Origin: Aquificaceae bacterium
Lineage (GTDB): Bacteria; Aquificota; Aquificia; Aquificales; Aquificaceae
Length of the DNA stretch: 5,967 nt
Assembly (NCBI GenBank): GCA_026983685.1
Contig: JALSTO010000338.1
Location: 1 to 5,967, forward strand
Reading direction: 5' to 3'
Shown: positions 1-5,610 of the stretch, piece after piece
How positions within the stretch are numbered: the first letter of the stretch is position 1
Layout of the letters: every line of letters starts with the position of its first letter
Made by a program: the position numbers and the translations under genes
The notes under the pieces: generated by a model
The model's input: only the letters and a program-made list of their open reading frames with translations
Told to the model about the DNA's origin: nothing
The model's database searches: none

Positions 1-144
1 TCCCAGCTTAAGGATGACCTCTTTGGGAAGACCCTCACCCTTTCCGAACAGCTTGAGGAATTCAATGGAATACATGAATATGAACAGACCTATTGATGTT
101 CCGGCGGTCAGGAAGAAGAATATCAGTGACATCGGGGGATGCAT
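1..144 (-). CDS. soeC: Membrane anchor subunit, DmsC/NrfD type (SoeC-like), N-terminal part only
   Basis: The 5' part (48 codons) of a membrane subunit whose remainder lies beyond the left edge. The start ATG (144-142) overlaps the TGA of the upstream iron-sulfur subunit as TGATG, and an AGGAGG stands 7 bases before it. The peptide opens MHPPMSLIFFFLTAG, followed by a hydrophobic stretch to about residue 25 that forms the first transmembrane helix, then a charged segment (FLKLFGKGEGLPKEV). An opening Met-His-Pro followed directly by a helix is typical of DmsC-type anchors paired with SoeB-like subunits. By family knowledge, the protein would hold the complex in the cytoplasmic membrane and exchange electrons with the quinone pool. 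The position right after the iron-sulfur subunit gene is the usual A-B-C subunit order. An NrfD/PsrC-type anchor is the alternative; 48 residues are too few to decide. Confidence 0.75.
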   Translation of the reverse strand, partial: MHPPMSLIFFFLTAGTSIGLFIFMYSIEFLKLFGKGEGLPKEVILKLG

Positions 145-893
145 CAGACCACCTCCTCCACCTGCTTTTCTTCAGGCGTACCCACTTTATTTGAAACGTG
201 GTGTCTCTTCATGACCTCAAGGAAGAGGGGATTGTCGGGCTTGAGTATGTGCTTTTCAAACTCCTCAAGGTTTATCTTTGTCTCCGTGCGCGGGAGGTAG
301 TGGTTTGCGGGGTTTGTTCCCATGTCGGGGAAGAGGACAAAACCGTTCCTCTCCCTTATCACCTTGGAAACCTCACTCTCGGGGTCCTCTATGTCACCGA
401 AGAACCTTGCCCTCGCAGGGCATGTGAGAACGCAGGCGGGCTGGCGATGCTCTGGAGGCAGAGACTCGTCGTAAACCCTGTCTATGCAGAGGGTACACTT
501 CTTCATAACCTTGTCCGCCTCATCAAACTCCCTGCATCCGTACGGACAGCTCCAGGAGCAGAGCTTACAGCCTATGCAGTCATCGTAATTGACCAGCACT
601 ATCCCGTCCTGTTCCCTCTTGTAGGTTGCTCCGGTAGGACAGACCGGCACGCAGGGTGCGTCCTGACAGTGGAGGCACGACTTGGGAAGGTGGAATACCT
701 GAGTGTTGGGAAACTCACCCATCTCGTAGGTCATTATCCTGTTGTACCACACACCCGAAGGGTCTCTCCCGTAGGGGTCGTAGTCCGACAGAGGTCCGAA
801 CGCTGCTTGAGTGTTCCATTCTTTACAGTTGGTCGCACAGGCATGGCAACCCACACAGGTATTTAAATCTATTACAAGCGCAAACTGAGCCAT
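144..893 (-). CDS. soeB: 4Fe-4S electron-transfer subunit of a SoeABC/SreABC-type complex
   Basis: A 249-residue ferredoxin-like subunit of the DmsB/PsrB/SoeB type, which wires the molybdenum subunit to the membrane anchor. Sixteen cysteines fall in four groups, enough for four [4Fe-4S] clusters: C13/C16/C19/C23, C73/C76/C81/C85, C106/C109/C112/C116 and C133/C136/C154/C158. The second position of group three is Cys, not the Trp seen in NarH-like proteins, so a [3Fe-4S] cluster is not expected. C120 is an additional Cys. The opening (ALVIDLNTCVGCHAC, then CKEWNT) and KSCLHCQDAPCVPVCPTGA resemble sulfite dehydrogenase SoeB. There is no signal peptide, so it is cytoplasmic. I chose ATG 893-891: AAGGAGG lies 7 bases upstream, versus only 4 bases for the GTG at 896, which would add one Met. 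The ATG overlaps the stop of the Uma2-family gene by one base. The family is sure; sulfite versus sulfur as substrate is not. Confidence 0.88.
   Translation of the reverse strand: MAQFALVIDLNTCVGCHACATNCKEWNTQAAFGPLSDYDPYGRDPSGVWYNRIMTYEMGEFPNTQVFHLPKSCLHCQDAPCVPVCPTGATYKREQDGIVLVNYDDCIGCKLCSWSCPYGCREFDEADKVMKKCTLCIDRVYDESLPPEHRQPACVLTCPARARFFGDIEDPESEVSKVIRERNGFVLFPDMGTNPANHYLPRTETKINLEEFEKHILKPDNPLFLEVMKRHHVSNKVGTPEEKQVEEVV
152..157 (-). promoter_or_regulatory. Ribosome binding site of the membrane anchor gene
   Basis: AGGAGG on the minus strand, 7 bases before the ATG at 144-142. It lies inside the last codons of the iron-sulfur subunit gene (Glu-Glu-Val-Val-stop). This supports translation restart at the TGATG overlap and fixes the start of a gene that is otherwise cut off by the window edge. 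Confidence 0.75.
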
Positions 894-1444
894 CACAGCA
901 CCTCCTTAAATAACTCCTTTACATCTATCTCAAGCCCTTCTACTGTATGGGACCTCACCCTTCCCTCATCTCTTGCATGGGAAAAAAGCCTGAAATGTCC
1001 GCCCTCATTAACATAAACTTCTACTTCTTCCACCTTGGGGTCCACTATCCAGTACTCCTTGACTCCCTTCCTCTCATAAACTTCCTTTTTCTCCTTGAGG
1101 TCGTAGTAGGCTGTTGAGGGAGAAAGAACCTCTACGACCAGATCGGGAACTCCCTCTATTCCCTTTTCGGTCAGCTTCTGGATGTTTCCTCTGAGGAGGA
1201 CCACCATGTCTGGCTGAAAGACGTTCTCTTCGTCCATGTACAGGTCTATTGGGGCGAAAAACACCTTGCCCAGTTTTTTCCTTTCAATAGCTTCATGAAA
1301 TTCCAGAAACATTCTTTTTAGAACCTCCTGGTGTAGAGGATTTGGAGCGGGGCTCATAACAAGCTCTCCCATAATGAGCTGGTAAGGACTTCCTTCGGGC
1401 AGAGCTTCGTAGTCCTTTACCGTGTGCCTCTCTCCGAGCCTCAT
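893..1444 (-). CDS. Uma2 (DUF820) family putative PD-(D/E)XK endonuclease
   Basis: A 183-residue protein of the Uma2/DUF820 family, predicted restriction-endonuclease-like nucleases with no firmly known cellular role. The family hallmarks occur in order: HTVKDYEALPEG near the N-terminus, FQPDMVVL with putative metal-binding D79, DLVVEVLSPST with E105, then a Lys-rich helix (likely catalytic K119) leading into GVKEYWIVDP at 127-136. All putative active-site residues are present, so it looks intact and is of usual family length. I chose ATG 1444-1442 because it forms an ATGA overlap with the stop of the catalytic subunit gene and has GAGGT upstream. A GTG at 1471 would add nine residues but has its Shine-Dalgarno too close. 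Its stop overlaps the iron-sulfur subunit start (TGATG). Sampled G+C is about 44%, versus about 58% in the catalytic subunit gene, suggesting later acquisition. A role in the redox complex is not supported by the sequence; DNA cleavage is a family-based guess. Confidence 0.88.
   Translation of the reverse strand: MRLGERHTVKDYEALPEGSPYQLIMGELVMSPAPNPLHQEVLKRMFLEFHEAIERKKLGKVFFAPIDLYMDEENVFQPDMVVLLRGNIQKLTEKGIEGVPDLVVEVLSPSTAYYDLKEKKEVYERKGVKEYWIVDPKVEEVEVYVNEGGHFRLFSHARDEGRVRSHTVEGLEIDVKELFKEVL
901..907 (-). promoter_or_regulatory. Ribosome binding site deciding the iron-sulfur subunit start
   Basis: AAGGAGG on the minus strand, within the final codons of the Uma2-family gene. Two adjacent in-frame starts follow (GTGATG). 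The ATG at 893 has 7 bases of spacing, the same as the other operon starts, whereas the GTG at 896 has only 4. The site therefore favours the 249-residue form. Confidence 0.7.
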
Positions 1445-4284
1445 GGCTTGTACCTCAGAGTCTCCGTCCACCTCTCCTTTATGTAAGGCAGGGGCTCAAC
1501 CCTGAACTCGGGATAGGTCTCAGGCTCCTGATCTTCCGCCCTGTAAACCTTCACCTTTGTGTCAAACCAGGCTAAGTGTCCAGTTATAGGGTCTCCGTAG
1601 AAGACCTCTTTCCCTCTGAGCTTTATGCTGTGGGGGATAACGTGGTTAAGAAGGAATCCCTCATGTCCCTCTTCCGCTTCGGGCTTGAGTCCCCACGCTC
1701 CTTGCATCTTTCCTATGGCGTTCCAGGTCCACACGGAGTTGGGCTCCGTCGCTTCTGTCAGGAAGACCTGACACTTTACCTTGCCCACCCTTGACTCAAC
1801 CCATACCCAGTCAAGGTGCTTTATACCGAGCTTTTCAGCGGTCTTGGGGTTCATGTAGAGGAAGTTCCTCGTTGATATCTGCCTGAGCCATGCGTTCTGA
1901 GAGTCCCAGGAGTGATACATCCACTGGGGTCTTGCGGTGAAGGCGTAGAGGGGATAGTCCTCTCCGCTGACCTCTTCTTCAAAGGGAGGATACCAGAAGG
2001 GCAGAGGGTCAAAGTACTTGACGAGCCTCTCCCTTATCAGTGGATCGTTGGGAGGCTGGTTCTCTCCTTCCCAGAGCCCCTGTCCTGCGAGCCTGAAGGT
2101 CTGGAGAGACTCAACGTAGAAGTTCATTATTATCGGCTCTGTCTTCTTCACAAAGCCCACGCTCTTAGCCCACTCAAGGTAGTCCTTGTTTATGTGCCTG
2201 AAGTAGCGCATGTGTTCTGGGAGCCTGTAGTAGAAGAAGCCCTTGTTCTTTGTGTACATCTCAAGCTGTTTTGGGTTAGGCTCTCCCACGAAGTGCTTGT
2301 CCCCGTTCTTCCCTCTCCAGCCCGCTAAGGCTCCCACTCCCGGTCTGGGTTGCCAGTTTATAAGAAAGTCCTTGAAGTCCTTATACTTGGGTGTTCCGTC
2401 CTCGTTCACAAAGCCAGGGAGCTTGAGCTTAGTCCCCAGCTCAACCATCACATCGCCCCAGGGTCTTACGTCAAGCCCCTCCTTCTTGGGATCGACTATA
2501 GGCTGTCTGAGGGCATCAACCGGACCGAAGGCGACCGAAGGCGGTCTGTCAAGAAGGGATAGAGCGAACCACTGCTCAAGGTAGGTAGCATCGGGCAGGA
2601 CGAGGTCTGAATAGGCTACCTGTTCGCTGTAGAAGGCATCTATGGTTATTATCTTCGGTATCACGTAATTACCCGCAGGGTCCTTCGCTGTAAGAGCCTC
2701 AATTATGTATGGTATGTTCTGGGAAGAGTTCCAGGCCATGTTAGCCATGTATATGATGAGAACGTCAATGTCGTAGGGGTCCCTCTGATACGCTGCGGGG
2801 ATAACGTTCTGTATGCAACCGTGAGCTGCGATGGGAAACTCCCAGCTGTAGGCTCTATCTATCCTCAAGGGTCTTCCTTCCTCATCAACGAGGAGGTCGT
2901 CGGGGTTCTGGGGAAGACCGAGGTGAGGACCCTTCAGGGGTTCACCGTATTTGAGGTCTTTGAGCGACCTTATCTTGACAGGCTTGGGGAGGTCCTCTAT
3001 GTGTTTGGGGTAGGGAGGTTTTGCCAGGTGTCCTCCTGGGGCATCAACACATCCGAGGAGCATCTTGAGCAGGAAGACCGCCCTTGCGGTCTGGAAGCCG
3101 TTGCTGTGGGAGGCTATACCCCTCATTATATGGAAGGAGACAGGTCTTCCCTTCATCGTCTTGTGCTTCCTTCCCCAGGCGTCCGTCCACTCCACGGGTA
3201 GCTCAAGGGGATCGTAGAGGGCTATCACACCCATCTCCTTTGCTATCCTCTCTATATCCTTTGCGGGAATCCCCGTTATCTTCTCCACCCTCTCGGGGCT
3301 GTAGTCTCTTACAAGCCTCTCCGCAAAGAGGTCAAAGGCGGGTCTAACCTTTAAACCTTCAGGTGTCTCAAACTCACCTATGAATGCGGGATCAAGGTCA
3401 TCGGGAACTATCCTGTCCGCAGGCTGGAAGCTCTTTGACTTTTTGTCATACACCATCGGCTTGCCTTCCGTGTTCCTGTAGAAGAGTCCGTCCTTGGAAG
3501 TTCCCGGAGCCTGTATCACGAGCCACGGGGCGTTAGTCTGCTCCTTCAAAAAGGTCCAGTCAATGAGGTTGTACTTGAATAGAACGTGCATGAGACCCAT
3601 TACGAAGGCACCATCTGTGCCCGGTTTCACCGGCACCCACTCGTCCGCTATGGCACCGTAGGACCAGCGAACGGGGTTTACGAATACAAGCTTTCCGCCC
3701 CTTCTCTTCATCTCCTGAATTCCGAGCTTGAAGGGATTGGAGGCGTGGTCCTCAGCCACACCTATCATCATGAAGTACTTTGTATTCTCAAAGTCCGGGT
3801 CTCCGAACTCCCAGAAGGAGTATCCCGTTGAGAGAAGCCCTGCAGCGGCAACGTTAACCGAGCAGAAGCCCCCGTGCGCTGCCCAGTTTATCGTTCCGAT
3901 TTGCTGAGCGAACCAGCCGTTTATAGCCTGCATCTGGTCTCTTCCTGTGAAGAAGGCAACCTTTGCAGGGTTCTTCTTCCTCGCTTCGTCTATCCACTTA
4001 ACAGCTATATCTATAGCTTCGTCCCACTCTATCTCCTTGAACTGACCTGAGCCTCTTGGTCCGACCCTCAGCAAGGGTTTTCTGAGCCTTGCGGGTGAGT
4101 ACTCCTTCATTATCCCGGAAGAGCCTTTTGCACAGAGAACCCCTTTATTCAAAGGGTGATCGTCGTTTCCCTTTATGTAAGTAACCTTGTTGTTCCTCAC
4201 ATAGACCTCAATCCCGCACCTGCAGGCACACATGTAGCAGGTGCTGTAGTACTTTCTTTCGTAGAAACTACCTCCTATCTCCAT
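1441..4284 (-). CDS. soeA: Molybdopterin oxidoreductase catalytic subunit, SoeA/SreA type
   Basis: A 947-residue Mo-bisMGD enzyme of the DMSO reductase superfamily. The N-terminal [4Fe-4S] domain has C16, C19, C23 and C51 (CYMCACRC with an extra C21, then GVLCAKG). The molybdopterin domain follows from about 67, and the dinucleotide-binding domain occupies about 775-915. The likely molybdenum ligand is C141 in HGGFCSVN. Further family segments are FTGRDQMQA (112-120) and ADEWVPVKPGTDG (213-225). There is no twin-arginine signal before the first cysteine, so the protein should stay in the cytoplasm, unlike periplasmic PsrA, PhsA or DmsA. This and the length fit SoeA, which oxidises sulfite to sulfate and passes electrons to quinone. 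The cytoplasm-facing sulfur reductase SreA of Aquifex is the main alternative; a formate dehydrogenase is less likely with a Cys ligand in this context. The ATG has AGGAGG 7 bases upstream. The gene opens an operon with a Uma2-family gene, the B subunit and the C subunit. Confidence 0.85.
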   Translation of the reverse strand: MEIGGSFYERKYYSTCYMCACRCGIEVYVRNNKVTYIKGNDDHPLNKGVLCAKGSSGIMKEYSPARLRKPLLRVGPRGSGQFKEIEWDEAIDIAVKWIDEARKKNPAKVAFFTGRDQMQAINGWFAQQIGTINWAAHGGFCSVNVAAAGLLSTGYSFWEFGDPDFENTKYFMMIGVAEDHASNPFKLGIQEMKRRGGKLVFVNPVRWSYGAIADEWVPVKPGTDGAFVMGLMHVLFKYNLIDWTFLKEQTNAPWLVIQAPGTSKDGLFYRNTEGKPMVYDKKSKSFQPADRIVPDDLDPAFIGEFETPEGLKVRPAFDLFAERLVRDYSPERVEKITGIPAKDIERIAKEMGVIALYDPLELPVEWTDAWGRKHKTMKGRPVSFHIMRGIASHSNGFQTARAVFLLKMLLGCVDAPGGHLAKPPYPKHIEDLPKPVKIRSLKDLKYGEPLKGPHLGLPQNPDDLLVDEEGRPLRIDRAYSWEFPIAAHGCIQNVIPAAYQRDPYDIDVLIIYMANMAWNSSQNIPYIIEALTAKDPAGNYVIPKIITIDAFYSEQVAYSDLVLPDATYLEQWFALSLLDRPPSVAFGPVDALRQPIVDPKKEGLDVRPWGDVMVELGTKLKLPGFVNEDGTPKYKDFKDFLINWQPRPGVGALAGWRGKNGDKHFVGEPNPKQLEMYTKNKGFFYYRLPEHMRYFRHINKDYLEWAKSVGFVKKTEPIIMNFYVESLQTFRLAGQGLWEGENQPPNDPLIRERLVKYFDPLPFWYPPFEEEVSGEDYPLYAFTARPQWMYHSWDSQNAWLRQISTRNFLYMNPKTAEKLGIKHLDWVWVESRVGKVKCQVFLTEATEPNSVWTWNAIGKMQGAWGLKPEAEEGHEGFLLNHVIPHSIKLRGKEVFYGDPITGHLAWFDTKVKVYRAEDQEPETYPEFRVEPLPYIKERWTETLRYKP
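1452..1456 (-). promoter_or_regulatory. Ribosome binding site deciding the Uma2-family gene start
   Basis: GAGGT on the minus strand, ending 7 bases before the ATG at 1444-1442 and lying within the last codons of the catalytic subunit gene. It supports the start in the ATGA overlap over the GTG at 1471. Confidence 0.55.
2524..2543. repeat. Perfect tandem duplication of a 10-base unit inside the catalytic subunit gene
   Basis: ACCGAAGGCG occurs twice in direct succession. As 10 is not a multiple of 3, the copies are read in different frames and encode part of PPSVAFGP (residues 581-588). It may be an old slip or a coincidence of codon choice; loss or gain of a unit would shift the frame. Confidence 0.6.
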
Positions 4285-4291
4285 GACAATG

Positions 4292-4298
4292 CCTCCTC
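4292..4298 (-). promoter_or_regulatory. Ribosome binding site of the catalytic subunit gene
   Basis: GAGGAGG on the minus strand, 7 bases before the ATG at 4284-4282, a strong match that fixes the start. A second AGGAGG lies just inside the gene (codons 3-5) but has no start codon at a usable distance. Confidence 0.8.
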
Positions 4299-4344
4299 GG
4301 GCACACTTTATCTAAAAGGATAGTCTTTAGGTCTTCCTGTTGAT

Positions 4345-4356
4345 AGCAAAATTGCT
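4345..4356. promoter_or_regulatory. 12-base dyad upstream of the redox operon, possible operator
   Basis: AGCAA-AA-TTGCT, a perfect inverted repeat with 5-base arms and a 2-base centre, 61-72 bases before the start of the catalytic subunit gene in an AT-rich leader. Its position would suit a regulator binding site near the operon promoter. It does not match the FNR-type TTGAT-N4-ATCAA pattern. I could not find a convincing -35/-10 pair nearby; TAGATA and TATCCT on the minus strand (about 4305-4325) are weak -10 candidates. A dyad this short can occur by chance. Confidence 0.25.
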
Positions 4357-4365
4357 TAAAGGTTC

Positions 4366-4403
4366 ATAAGCTCTCCTTATAGGGTTTATAAGGAATAGCT
4401 TAT
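4366..4403 (-). terminator. Strong inverted repeat (hairpin) between the methyltransferase gene and the redox operon
   Basis: On the plus strand: ATAAGCT, CT, CCTTATA, loop GGGTT, TATAAGG, AAT, AGCTTAT. That gives two perfectly paired 7-base segments per side, separated by a small 2/3-base internal loop, with a 5-base terminal loop. It starts at the last base of the methyltransferase stop codon, the expected place for a 3'-end hairpin. The stem is AT-rich and no run of T follows it on the minus strand, so classical intrinsic termination is uncertain. It could instead protect the 3' end from nucleases or act in the leader of the downstream operon. The structure is certain as sequence; its role is inferred. 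Confidence 0.5.
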
Positions 4404-5578
4404 CAAACTACCTCAACCCAGACACCTTTGAGATAGAGGGTGTTCGGCATCTGAAGTATCCAGGGATGGTCTTTGTCCTGAAATGTCTTAGCTATCACCC
4501 TTACCTGCCTCCTGACATCGTAAGAAGCCTGAGTTAGAACCTCAAGGAGGTGGCTCTCGGTTATGTGGAACGAGCACGAGAATATAGCCATGTATCCTCC
4601 CGTTTTTGTGAGCCTAAGACCCCTCACGCAGAGCTCCTTATAGCCCCTCAGGGCGTTTGGGACTGCATGCCTGTTCTTGGCGAAGGAGGGAGGATCTATA
4701 ACAACAACGTCAAACTTCTCTCCCTCCGAGTCCAGCTTTCTCAGATAGTCAAAGGCGTTAGCCTCAACCCACTTTATTCCCGAAAGGTCGTTTATCTTTT
4801 CGTTCTTCCTGCCGACCTCAAGGGCTAAGGGAGAGAGGTCAACCGCTATCACCTCCTTAGCTCCCATCTTCTTCATGTTCAGGGCAAAACCTCCGGTATG
4901 GCAGAATACATCAAGGCATCTGTCTCCCGGCTCCACCAAGCTCCTGACAAACTTCCTCGCATTCCTCTGGTCAAGGAAGAATCCCGTCTTCTGTCCCTGC
5001 GGTATGTTGACAACAAACCTCAGGTCATGCTCCCAGATAGTTGTTTCCTTCGGAACTTCGCCCCAGAGTACCCCCTCCTTGGCTTCAACCCCTTCAACCC
5101 TCTTCGCCACTGAGCTGGTCTTCTCATATATACCTTTCGGTCTGAGGAGCTCCACGATAGCCTCAAGGACCGCATCTCTAAATGTGTTCATGCCGTAAGT
5201 GGTGAACTCAAGGACCGCATACTCGCCGTAAACGTCAACTATCAGACCCGGGAGGAGGTCTCCCTCTGAGTGGACGAGCCTGAAGGCGTTGCTGTTTATA
5301 TACAGCCTCTTCCTGTAGTCGTAAGCCTCCTTTATCCTCCTCTTTATCAGCTCGGGAGTTATGGGCTCTTCCTTGTCAAAGGAGAGTATCCTGACCGCGA
5401 TGTTTGCCTCAGGATTTATGTACCCGTATCCTAAGAACTTCCCCCCGAAGTCCCTCACAACGACGAGCTCTCCCTTCTTAGGTTTCCTTGAGTAGCTCGC
5501 TATCTCCGGTCTGTATATCCAGGGAAAGAAGCCTCTTATCCTGTCCTCTATTCCGGGTTTCACTCTTATCTGAAGCAT
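4403..5578 (-). CDS. rlmI: Class I SAM-dependent rRNA methyltransferase, RlmI-like (23S rRNA m5C)
   Basis: A 391-residue protein with the full RlmI architecture. An N-terminal PUA RNA-binding domain covers about 1-70 (IRVKPGIEDRI, FPWIYRPEI), followed by a linker domain with HSEGDLLPGLIVD (103-115) and then a Rossmann methyltransferase domain. Visible motifs are GQKTGFFLDQR (195-205), SAM motif I LDVFCHTGGFAL (222-233), VDLSPLALE (246-254), the catalytic DPPSF (295-299) and FSCSFH (333-338), whose C335 aligns with the nucleophilic Cys of this family. The expected product is 5-methylcytosine in 23S rRNA. In E. coli the site is C1962, but related enzymes may modify another cytosine, so the exact site is not certain. 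The length matches the family. The only plausible start is ATG 5578-5576, since the PUA domain begins at once; no Shine-Dalgarno precedes it. It diverges from accD across a 32-base gap and ends in a hairpin, so it is probably transcribed separately from the redox operon. Confidence 0.88.
   Translation of the reverse strand: MLQIRVKPGIEDRIRGFFPWIYRPEIASYSRKPKKGELVVVRDFGGKFLGYGYINPEANIAVRILSFDKEEPITPELIKRRIKEAYDYRKRLYINSNAFRLVHSEGDLLPGLIVDVYGEYAVLEFTTYGMNTFRDAVLEAIVELLRPKGIYEKTSSVAKRVEGVEAKEGVLWGEVPKETTIWEHDLRFVVNIPQGQKTGFFLDQRNARKFVRSLVEPGDRCLDVFCHTGGFALNMKKMGAKEVIAVDLSPLALEVGRKNEKINDLSGIKWVEANAFDYLRKLDSEGEKFDVVVIDPPSFAKNRHAVPNALRGYKELCVRGLRLTKTGGYMAIFSCSFHITESHLLEVLTQASYDVRRQVRVIAKTFQDKDHPWILQMPNTLYLKGVWVEVV
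5162..5220. repeat. 14-base direct repeat, 45 bases apart, in the methyltransferase gene
   Basis: CTCAAGGACCGCAT occurs at 5162-5175 and 5207-5220. The 45-base offset is in frame, and both copies encode Ala-Val-Leu-Glu (residues 121-124 and 136-139) with the same codons. It is most likely a result of codon bias on a repeated tetrapeptide. Confidence 0.6.
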
Positions 5579-5610
5579 TGATGTATTTAGTTTATACTTC
5601 TCTTGAGAGC
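5579..5610. promoter_or_regulatory. Short divergent promoter region between the methyltransferase gene and accD
   Basis: Only 32 bases separate two divergent start codons, so each promoter must overlap the other or the neighbouring gene. A TATACT (5593-5598, plus strand) would serve accD as a -10 box. TATAAA (5596-5591, minus strand) would serve the methyltransferase. These two boxes share four base pairs. Neither has a clear -35 at 16-18 bases. With these -10 boxes the transcripts would start within about 10 bases of the start codons. Neither gene has a well-placed Shine-Dalgarno sequence, which fits very short leaders. An inverted repeat CTCT-TG-AGAG (5600-5609) abuts the accD start. Confidence 0.4.

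Noticed and set aside
198..866. Long plus-strand open frame (222 codons) opposite the iron-sulfur subunit gene
   Set aside because: It is antisense to a clear 4Fe-4S protein, starts with a GTG without a ribosome binding site and its translation resembles no family I know. Strong codon bias on the minus strand removes stops from the opposite frame.
893..1444. Transposase or insertion-sequence origin for the gene between the A and B subunit genes
   Set aside because: The protein has Uma2/DUF820 hallmarks and lacks a DDE or HUH motif. No terminal inverted repeats or target duplications are visible at its ends, which are clean gene overlaps.
1445..1471. GTG at 1471 as start of the Uma2-family protein
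   Set aside because: The added nine residues are unlike family N-termini and the nearest Shine-Dalgarno is too close to the GTG. The ATG at 1444 forms a standard ATGA coupling.
1912..2328. Plus-strand open frames at 1912-2328, 2243-2584, 2821-3201 and 3586-3831 opposite the catalytic subunit gene
   Set aside because: All are covered by one continuous 947-residue enzyme on the minus strand and have no start signals or recognisable domains of their own.
1441..4284. Formate dehydrogenase or nitrate reductase identity for the catalytic subunit
   Set aside because: The probable Mo ligand is Cys141, with no selenocysteine-type stop in frame. The length and CYMCACRC/HGGFCSVN segments fit the SoeA/Sre group better, and NarG-type proteins are longer with an Asp ligand. 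A Cys-type formate dehydrogenase cannot be fully excluded without a search.
4550..5198. Plus-strand open frames opposite the methyltransferase gene
   Set aside because: The minus strand encodes a complete, motif-rich methyltransferase across this stretch; the opposite frames are short and featureless.
5581..5610. ATG at 5581 as start of accD
   Set aside because: It would add a ten-residue non-basic extension (MYLVYTSLES) not typical of AccD, and it would place the start upstream of the best -10 candidate.
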